A stretch of DNA of 64,000 nucleotides. It comes from Siphonodentalium dalli. Its lineage: Eukaryota; Mollusca; Scaphopoda; Gadilida; Siphonodentaliidae. The translations under genes and the position numbers were made by a program. Where the stretch lies: positions 7,169,314-7,233,313 of the forward strand of contig CP136068.1 in the NCBI GenBank assembly GCA_032622095.1. The letters are read 5' to 3'. Below the pieces are notes generated by a model. That model did not search any database. It had not been told where the DNA came from and saw only the letters and a program-made list of their open reading frames with translations. Positions 56,901 through 64,000 of this stretch are shown here, in pieces. Position 1 is the first letter of the stretch. Every line of letters starts with the position of its first letter.

Positions 56901-58851
56901 GCTATCATAAAGACTTACTATATTTTACATAAGCAAGAGCCTGATTGTGTTACAGAAGACAGCACAGTGTCACTGGCTAATCACACACAAATGATATAAA
57001 CGCTCTTTATTAGTTCCATATCAGGAAATCAGCAACAAAGAACGCTCTTTATGTTTACCATCATAATATAAACAAACACCAGAAAAGTAACTTTTTATGC
57101 TTTTGTTTACATAACAATGGTCAAACAAATGACAATAACATACTGTTTATGCGATATTTCTTATTTATATACGGACAAAGTCTGTCTACATTTTGATGTT
57201 CTTTCTGTTTGTGGCGGTTTTTGATGGGTGGAAATATTTTCACAGGACACCCAACGCCAAGGCCAACCGTACCTTTAAGAGTACCCAGATGGGTCGCTTC
57301 TTGCTGTCAATTCGCGAAATTTTCTGCCAAACAATTGGTTATCACGTAACTGGTTATTATATCGCGATACTCTAATAGGTGTCGGTCACACGTTGCACGC
57401 GGGTAGCTGTGTAAGAACTATGTCATTATTGTTCATACAATTGTCCGACCAATTGAAATGGTTAACATTGCGTTAATACTGGTATGCAAAAATAACTGTT
57501 GTTTAAATTAAGGTAATAAGTTTTGAAAAGTTTGGAGACAAATGTTTAATCTACATGTAGGGGCGCAGCCGCTATCCACTACATATTTGAAGGACGATTA
57601 TTGTAATTATGGTATGCGTACATGTGTTATATATCGAAAATCCCCCGTTAAGCGACATAATTATGGTTATATCGGCATTTTTTCTAGATTGCCAAACAGT
57701 GAGCGAGACTATACAATAGACTGATGGAGCAAATGTCTACTAAAATGTACACGGACGGGAATGTGTGTCAATCAAAAATATGAGACACAGAAACGAATTC
57801 TTCCTAATTAGACATTTTACTTTCGAGTCCGTACTGACTGGATTGACCACACAAAGCTCATGTCTACATAACTACATATCTACCCGTCTACCCATCTACA
57901 TACATACCCACATATTCACATATATATACCTACATATATACACATCTACATGCATACATATCGACATATCTGCATATCTACATTTCTGCACATCTACATA
58001 CCTACCTGTCAATAGTACAGTCATTTATAACTATGACAGAACGTTTTTTCGAACTGAAATATTAAGGTAGAAGCCCTCTAACATGACAACACCGAATTAT
58101 TAAGTGCATAATTATATGTAAAATGTTCTCATTCAATCCTTATTTACACATAACATGATAAATCAATGTATATACATTCCCTGCCTCCAAGAGGCACAAA
58201 CGCGTCCAAACTCGATATGGTCACACCAATTCCTCGTATGATATTGTATTATACACGATGTAGTCTGAATCTAATAAAACATTAAACAAATATAGGGTTA
58301 AGACGAATAGTTGTAAGATAATAGTTTCTTTCGCTGGATGACGGTCAAACAAAACAAAATAATATAAGTGCTGAAAGATTCCGATTAATTAGTGGCAAAT
58401 GTTCAGATATTAAGTTTAACAAACTACATTTTGTGTGGTGAACTTGCTAGCTGAAAATTCCCTAAGGGAACTACTCTATGTATTTAGTATAGAAAGTGTA
58501 AATTAGTTTGAACATAAATCTAGTTGCCTTATATTATTAACCACCGTGGGCTCATATCAGAGTTTGTCATTACACTGAAAAATAAATAAATGGCAATAAT
58601 AAAGCAATATGGTTGCCCGTTGAACGTAATGTATAGATCACCGGTCACCCCATTCACCCCCGCCCCCAGTCAAACTTGAGCTTAGTTTCAACTTGCATTT
58701 GTTCTAAATTGTTACGTACCCGAATGAGTAGATTAAACAGCTGTTTTTCTTGGGTCGGTATTTCTCGTCGTCGCATACATCCCACCCTCCATCTCCGAGC
58801 TTACCCACACGAATTCTTCGATGACACATTATTTCCGTGGATAGAACGAAA
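53606..58851 (-). CDS. METTL24-like methyltransferase gene, copy B (last four exons)
   Basis: Paralogue of copy A in the same orientation. Exons 58851-58720, 56182-56108, 55667-55520 and 53908-53606 have exactly the lengths and phases of copy A exons 3-6 and no stops. It encodes DGGWDVC, NSCLIYSFG-IDNRWSFDD, GCEVHSFDPS, ITFHDMGL and MDIEGSEW. Identity to copy A is about 80 percent at protein level, and introns also share segments, so this is a tandem gene duplication. Equivalents of exons 1-2 are not visible up to 64000: they may lie beyond the window or be lost. Predicted SAM-dependent methyltransferase, substrate unknown. Confidence 0.9.
54055..54560 (+). pseudogene. Decayed inverted copy of the 36.3-36.8 kb fragment
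   Basis: In the frame aligned with the open copy it reads DLFEIFDDVSKMLHSSH, then stops, then QFHAPEQV. About 250 bp upstream also aligns, so the duplication includes non-coding sequence. It lies inside the last intron of METTL24-like copy B on the opposite strand. Confidence 0.6.
54585..54835 (+). pseudogene. Tc1/mariner-like transposase remnant
   Basis: The plus strand reads DNVIVWVGGHNHPWR, and after decay HQRTRIVR, then QDVTSVDFPAESPDSNLIG with RVWDKK. This parallels the Tc1 pattern of a VMVWG strand, an arginine-rich segment, and a DWPA-x-SPD-x-NPIE-x-WD catalytic block. Stops and frame breaks make it dead, and only the C-terminal third is left. Confidence 0.7.
54850..55223. mobile_element. 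Hairpin MITE, copy 5 (degenerate left end)
   Basis: CCATAGGTCACCTTGCATAT near the start, GCCAATGCATTCGCTTGTAT at 55114, and right end CCCGCCATGAAAGGG then ATAA. The middle is diluted by T-rich ATTTTTTATCATT repeats. Confidence 0.6.
55329..55430 (-). mobile_element. 3' end relict of the 0.9-4.9 kb LINE family
   Basis: The minus strand reads GGGGAGAGAGACGATTTGT, AAACTTGTGTCTCAATCCC and AATAAAATATGTTTACAC, paralleling 4780-4865. It lies in the last intron of copy B. Confidence 0.7.
55520..55667 (-). CDS. METTL24-like copy B, exon 5 equivalent
   Basis: 148 bp. Encodes IGLKDHKRSDLITFHDMGL, then ETGGPNKNWTMKSLLSIRK and MLGHEK. Acceptor TCTTGCAG, donor AAAAG followed by GTTAGC. Confidence 0.92.
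56108..56182 (-). CDS. METTL24-like copy B, exon 4 equivalent
   Basis: 75 bp after CTATGTAG. Encodes IDNRWSFDDNATQIYGCEV and HSFDPS, the SAM-binding strand and acidic loop. Confidence 0.92.
56190..58700. other. Intron of METTL24-like copy B
   Basis: It contains AACGCTCTTTATT at 56999-57011 and AACGCTCTTTATG at 57041-57053, a region alignable to the copy A intron (57380-57620), and an ACATATCTAC-type simple repeat at 57850-58010. No exon. Confidence 0.5.
57850..58010. repeat. Imperfect ACATCTACATAC simple repeat
   Basis: Runs of CTACATACATACC / CACATATCTACA variants. Confidence 0.8.
58720..58851 (-). CDS. METTL24-like copy B, exon 3 equivalent
   Basis: Acceptor TTTTCAG and donor CATTCGG followed by GTACGT. 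Encodes FVLSTEIMCHRRIRVGKLG, DGGWDVC and NSCLIYSFG. The donor occurs once here, unlike in copy A. Confidence 0.92.
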
Positions 58852-58914
58852 CTGAAAACGCAGAAAACAGATTTAAAACTGGCGAAACTGTGTAGTGCAT
58901 GGCGACGCGGTGAA

Positions 58915-59172
58915 GCATTTCATGACTAGCCTCCATGAAATTTTACCAAAACCCTGTGCCAATGCATTCTCTTACATATGCAAGTCTCCCATAGGAAGCC
59001 TCGAATATTAGCAGAATCCATTGCCCTAACAATATTTACCTTTGCCGTGTACGGCAGTGCTTTCTCTTACACGTGCGATGCTCCCTTTGTGGATGAGCGA
59101 CTCTCGCATATATAAGAATGTGCACAAGTACAGTGTTTTTAATTCTGCACCAAGACAGGGGAGATGAAAGGG
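58915..59172. mobile_element. Hairpin MITE, copy 6, 64 bp from an exon
   Basis: TIRs GCATTTCATGACTAG and GAGATGAAAGG, flanked by TGAA (58911-58914) and TTAA (59173-59176). Two internal GCATTCTCTTACATATG / CTCGCATATATAAG palindromes. It sits just upstream (minus strand) of copy B exon 58720-58851. Confidence 0.7.
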
Positions 59173-59219
59173 TTAAAAATAAATCTGAACAAAATTCATT
59201 ATATGCTGCATCACGAAAT

Positions 59220-59495
59220 CTAAATGATTGCTATTTCATACGAGGTCATTCGATCTGAATGATTGCTACTTGCGGTGACGCCATCCGATCTGAATGTTTG
59301 ATATCCATGGTGACTTTAGCGGATCCGAATGACTTATTCGTGGTGACGTCACAAGATATGAATGACATATTCGTGGTGACGTCACAAGATATGAATGATT
59401 GATATCCGTGATGACTTGGCCAGATCCGAATGACATACTTGGTGACGTCACCATATATGAATGACCTATTCGTGGTGACGTCACCAGATCTGATT
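59220..59495. repeat. Minisatellite with TGACGTCA (CRE) sites
   Basis: About seven units of 30-45 bp: GATATGAATGACATATTCGT then GGTGACGTCAC. Perfect palindromic CRE octamers occur at 59344-59351, 59377-59384, 59443-59450 and 59476-59483, with degenerate versions between them. CREB/ATF factors bind this octamer in animals. Confidence 0.85.
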
Positions 59496-59749
59496 TATTG
59501 TCATTCGGGTCTTTCGAAATGTTAATTAACCCTACACTCCAAATTAAGGGTGTTTACAATCATGGATTGTATCGTGTAAAACCACCGCACAGACTAACAA
59601 CTCATATGGACCACATCTGTGGACGAAATACTCGCCAATGTGTATACTATTTTTCTAAAGAAATGGGGAGAACTTTGAAACGTAACTGAGATGAACATTA
59701 ATCTGTGGCTATTATGGTCCATACAGGTAAAATTTTATCGACTTGATAC

Positions 59750-60601
59750 TGGGTGGAGGTCAAGATGCCAGCCATGGAGTTATATTATGGTCATACGTGA
59801 GGTGAATATGTATACAAGGAGTTATTGTATGGTCATGAATGATGCGAATATGTATACAGTGATTAACTATATTGTCATGAGTGGGGTGTCCATGGTTAGA
59901 TGTATTTGTATACAAGGAGTGGCTGTATGGTCATGTGTGAGGTAAATATGTACACCGGTAGTGACCGTTGTTGTATGGTTTTGTTTACCCAGTACGGGTG
60001 CAGATGTGGATGTACGGCCATTGATGCGGTGTATGGATATAACGAGAGTAGCTACATGGTCATCTGCGTATTGTTTGTGTATTTATAGAGCGACTGTATG
60101 GTCATGGTGGGGTGTACATGTGTACATTGAGTGGCTGTATTGTCACAGGTGGGTATATATGTATACATGTCTATATGATCAGGTGTGGGGTGTATTGACA
60201 ACAGGAAGTGGTTTTATGTCTATGTGCAATGTGTATAGGTATACATGTAATGAATATACGGTCATCATCAAAGTGTATATGCATACATGGAGTACGCTTG
60301 ATAGTCATTGGCGAGCGTGTGGGTATTTATAGTGAGCGCCCTTGTTGTAACGGGTGGGATGTATATATGTACATGTTGTGGGCGTATTATCATTGGTGGG
60401 CTTATAGTGAATACCTGTATGGTAGTGGATGGTGTGTACGAGTTGCTGAATTGTCATGTGTGAGGTGTATATGCAAGTATGGGAGGTATGAATGGTCGTG
60501 TGTTCGGGTATTGTTATATCTGTTATATCTGGAAGGGCTGTATGGCCATTAGTGAGGTGTATATGCATACCTGGAGTAACTATATGGTCATGGGTGGGGT
60601 G

Positions 60602-60658
<57 letters not shown>

Positions 60659-61650
60659 GTAGCTATGACTGGCGAATATGTAGGTAGGTATGTAGTGGCA
60701 GTATGACCAACGATGATGTGAATACGTTATACAAAGAGTGAATGTATGATCCTGAACGTGGGTGACTATGTATACAGGGAGTGACTATGTGGTCATACAT
60801 CCGGTGTAGGAGTACCTGGTGTGCCTGAATGGCGACTCGTGGCTGTATGGTCATGTGTAGAGTATACGGGTATACACAAGTGTGGCTATATGGTCATGGT
60901 GAGACGCATGTGTATATATTGAGTGGCTATACGGCCATGAGGTGCATATATATTTCATGGGATGACTCTGGTCATGCTGGGGCGTATACACATATCTTTA
61001 GTAGCTATTTTGCTATGGTTTGTCGAATAGGTACACAGGGAGTGACATAAATTATGACGAATGTTGAGATGGATGGGTATACAAGTATTGACTATGATCG
61101 TGTATTAATGTTTTGAATAATACAGAGTGGGTGACTATATGGTCATATGTCAGGTGTAGGAATATACCAAGTCATGTCGTCACGGGTGAGGGTATAAAGC
61201 GAGCGACGATATGGCCACTGGTGAGTTGCAGTGTACATCTGGAGTGACTCCATTGTCGTGGTTATGGTGTTTATGTATATCTTGAATGTCTATATATCGG
61301 TGTGGCGAATAGGTATAGAGGGAGTGACCGGATGGCCGATGGCGAGGTGAATACAATACAATGGTTTACTTTTTATCATGAATCTGGTGAATATGAATAG
61401 TGTGAGTGACTATCGTCATGTGCCATGTGTATGAGTATACCCGGCGTGCCTGCATTGCGACTCATGGCTGTATGGTAATGTGTGGTGTGTATGGGTATAA
61501 CCAACTATGGCTGTATGGCCATAGGTCAGGTGTACGTATACAAAGTGAGCGACTATATTGTCTTTTGTGTGGTGTTTATGTATATATTGAGTGGCTGTGG
61601 TAATGGGCGGGTTGCACATGTGTACATCGGTTGGCTGTCGCTTTCCACGT
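59750..61650. repeat. Long degenerate minisatellite, about 42-bp unit
   Basis: Some 40 units of the type GAGTGGCTGTATGGTCATG, then GTGAGGTGTATATGTATACA. Open frames on both strands here are repeat artefacts. A TA dinucleotide run (60604-60655) is embedded. Confidence 0.85.
60604..60655. repeat. TA dinucleotide repeat
   Basis: About 26 uninterrupted TA units. Confidence 0.95.
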
Positions 61651-61739
61651 TAACTCAAGAATATATTGATCAATAGGTGTATGTCATACCACTCCATCCA
61701 GCGATGTATATATGGGGCGATTAGAAGCCGCAGTGCTTG

Positions 61740-61865
61740 GCCAAGCGCCGGTATATGAAATATCGCGGATCGCGTGACTTCGCGAGATCTCATTTCACTC
61801 TTGTTTTCGTCGTATGCGGGATTGTCTTGTGTTTTGCTTTTAAAAGGATATCTACATCTAAAAAA
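61740..61865 (+). other. Candidate 5' untranslated exon
   Basis: A GC-richer stretch with TCGCGAGATCTC and CACTCTTGTTTTCG ends at a strong donor (AAAAAAC followed by GTGAGTATT). It resembles a promoter-proximal first exon. The transcription start is unknown. Confidence 0.35.
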
Positions 61866-61957
61866 CGTGAGTATTGTACTTACTTATACGTTCTAAAATA
61901 AAACTTTGTCTAATAATCAAACTAAGCGACCGCTAATCTCATAACGTTCGTCGTAAG

Positions 61958-62215
61958 ATGCTCGTAGACGAATTAAAAGCATTAGATTCTCCCGTAACGA
62001 ACACTGAACAACACAGAAAACACAAGAAAAATACCGGGGGGAAAATCGTGAGTTCATTGATCCGATATAAATTGAAAGGATATCTTAAAGATCACATCCA
62101 ATACCAATTTATTATACACGCTTTTGCTGTATTTCAACCATGTCCATTAAAGGTGAAACTTCGTGGAAATGTATTTCAATTTCCGAAATTCGAGCTATTG
62201 GGGGTGGACGTCTGA
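61958..62215 (+). CDS. Unidentified ORF, 85 residues
   Basis: The open frame MLVDELKALDSPVTNTE... includes GGKIVSSLIRYKLKGYLKD and LKVKLRGNVFQFPKFELLG. Composition looks coding, but no family is recognised. It lies in the intron of the proposed two-exon gene, so either it is an alternative product or chance. Confidence 0.25.
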   Translation: MLVDELKALDSPVTNTEQHRKHKKNTGGKIVSSLIRYKLKGYLKDHIQYQFIIHAFAVFQPCPLKVKLRGNVFQFPKFELLGVDV

Positions 62216-63279
62216 TACCATTTATGTGTAACAGACTTACGACTTTTGCAGCCACATGAATATGGCCACAATTAAAATAGAAAGCTTGCAATATTTATAT
62301 TGCTGATACATTAGGCAATGACTTTCAGTTGCATTGAAGTTGTTTTTTTTATTTTTCGGTTCATAACTTTACAAGAAATGAGCATCAATTGTTAAAAATG
62401 GACATTTCCCAATCTAGCACACTCGCGTTCGAATTTCAACAACTCTTCCAAAATAGCCAGATGTGGCATGAAACCATTGCATTAGATTGTTTTCTTATAT
62501 ATCCCTGAGTGACTTTCAGCATACTTTGCAAAGTTTTATTGCAGGAATTGTTTGTTATATCACAATGTAAGTGTGTTGTTTTAAGACTGACAGCCTTTCT
62601 CGTTTTTATGGGGGAGGGCTACCACTTTCTCAAGTTTTCTAAAATGGCTCTGACAAAAATGGAATGGGTGGTGATTTTAAAATCATAATATAGCTATTTG
62701 TGTCCTTCAATTAATTTCATCATATTTTACTAATTCTTTTACACTTTTTTCATGTAGAATTAACATTGGTTGGATTTTCTTGGAAATGTTAATTTGCAAG
62801 TATGGGGGTTGGAACTTTAGCATGTAATCATATATAACCAAAATTTGAATAAAATGATCACTTAATTTTGATTTGGCATATGTCTTGGGATGACTATTAG
62901 CAAATTTTACAAGGATTAATAACCATGTTTTACCAATATCTTATCTCAAAGTTGAGCAAATTTCATTAATATCTGACAAGTACAACCGGTATATCGGCGT
63001 GCTTGGATACGGTCCATGGAAATTGTACTGTCTGTATTTCATGATGATGTTCAATTGTCAAATATAACTTGAGAAAGTTTCCTATTGCATCAAAATGCTT
63101 TACATTCTACATGTATGTCCATGTATATTTGAACATGTATATGGTGTATCATATTAAATGTTATATCAGTCTCGGGCTCTCACCCCCATGTCCCCATGCC
63201 CCCAAATAGAATCAACCTAGGAAACAAACTGATTATTAGTAATATATACTAGTAGTCATGCCTTACTTTATTATTTCAG

Positions 63280-63463
63280 TATGCCTGCGACAAAACGGAA
63301 GTGTATCCGCCAAAAAAGAAAGGACCAGTCGAAGAAGCAGAAAACTGAAGAACAACCTTCTGCCATATCAGACACTACATGCATAACTGTTGATCAATTT
63401 CAATCAAAATATAACTATCTGTTCATTCAGAGAGCAGGTCGTCCAGGTCATCCCATGGGATAA
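63280..63463 (+). CDS. Candidate small basic protein exon
   Basis: Strong acceptor TTATTATTTCAG, then T and ATG at 63281. It encodes 60 residues: a very basic start (KRKCIRQKRKDQSKKQK, NLS-like), then TTCITVDQFQSKYNYLFIQ and RAGRPGHPMG before TAA. AATAAA at 63718 could end the transcript. Alternatively it may splice on at CCAG/GTCATC beyond residue 55. No family recognised. Confidence 0.4.
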
Positions 63464-64000
63464 AATCTTTATTATAAGCTTTATTTATTATTTGTGAATA
63501 TGCATTCGTTTTTTTTCTATGAGGGGCGCTTTATTGTGTAATATTTCGCACTTACATAAATACTTATAAAGTTGTTTGTATCTCTTTGTTTAAAAATAAG
63601 ATACTTAATAATAGCTACTAGAAACTGTGAATGTTGTTGATTGAACAATCGCAATATGAGCACTGAAGTCACACGCAAGATAAACCAATATTGTCATTGG
63701 CTTCGTTGTGGATTAAAATAAAACAGGTAAAATTAGCGATGGTTAGCCCTCTTCGCGATGTGTTAACATTGCATTAACTGAAGTGTGATCATATTCAATT
63801 CTCATTGCTTTGGGACAGATTAAACTTCCTGCTTCATTCAAGCCTAGTTATATAAACACTATTAAGTTTTGCTAATTGAGCATTCACCAACTTGATATGT
63901 CATTAATAGTTGCGTAATTACGATCGAGATCTTTTAGTTAAGAAATAATTCGGCGGAAATGACAACAATGCTCCTTCTATATGACTGAGTGTAATGCTTC
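63464..64000. other. 3' flank of the candidate gene, nothing else recognised
   Basis: AT-rich, with one AATAAA near 63718. Confidence 0.35.

Noticed and set aside
60208-60604. Overlapping ORFs of about 100-120 residues on both strands
   Set aside because: They are translations of the 42-bp minisatellite and TA repeat, not genes.

Overview
This is animal nuclear DNA: AT-rich, intron-bearing and crowded with transposons. There is no dense bacterial-style coding, rRNA, CRISPR array or viral gene block. Exons with GT-AG borders, a METTL24-like methyltransferase family, APE-type LINEs with zinc-ribbon tails, degenerate C2H2 zinc fingers and many non-autonomous DNA transposons point to an invertebrate metazoan, perhaps a marine lophotrochozoan such as a mollusc. 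I cannot name the species from sequence alone.

Two paralogous genes on the minus strand are the best supported real genes. Copy A (about 24064 down to 7022) can be read as six exons in consistent phases, giving about 319 residues. Copy B (58851 down to 53606) shows the matching last four exons with identical lengths (132, 75, 148 and 303 bp). Both encode a METTL24-like, FkbM-related methyltransferase domain ending in MDIEGSEW and a conserved C-terminal region. In both, an AATAAA overlaps the stop codon. Their introns are swollen by transposons and minisatellites.

Layout. 0.9-4.9 kb: a broken LINE with endonuclease and reverse transcriptase. 5-24 kb: gene A, with nested hAT-like and Harbinger-like elements, TTAA-flanked hairpin MITEs, a LINE tail, a 1-kb GC-rich inverted repeat and a 2-kb TIR element in its introns. 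24-36 kb: sparse sequence with LINE tails, one orphan candidate exon, a TA-flanked element and two 0.95-kb foldback elements. 36-46.5 kb: an inverted-duplicated coding fragment, a duplicated locus with repeats carrying AATAAAGAGCGTT, and a 22-bp minisatellite. 46.7-52.4 kb: a dead C2H2 zinc-finger gene split by a hAT-like and a TTAA element, each with its target duplication still visible. 53.6-58.9 kb: gene B. 59-61.7 kb: minisatellites, one carrying four perfect TGACGTCA sites. 61.7-63.5 kb: a possible small two-exon gene.

The most unusual observation is in gene A. At two separate exons, a minisatellite has grown out of the exon 3' end plus its 5' splice donor: about ten copies at 20.15-20.70 kb and five copies at 23.23-23.48 kb. 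The intron therefore holds rows of decoy donors downstream of the real one. Gene B has a single copy at the exon where this can be compared.
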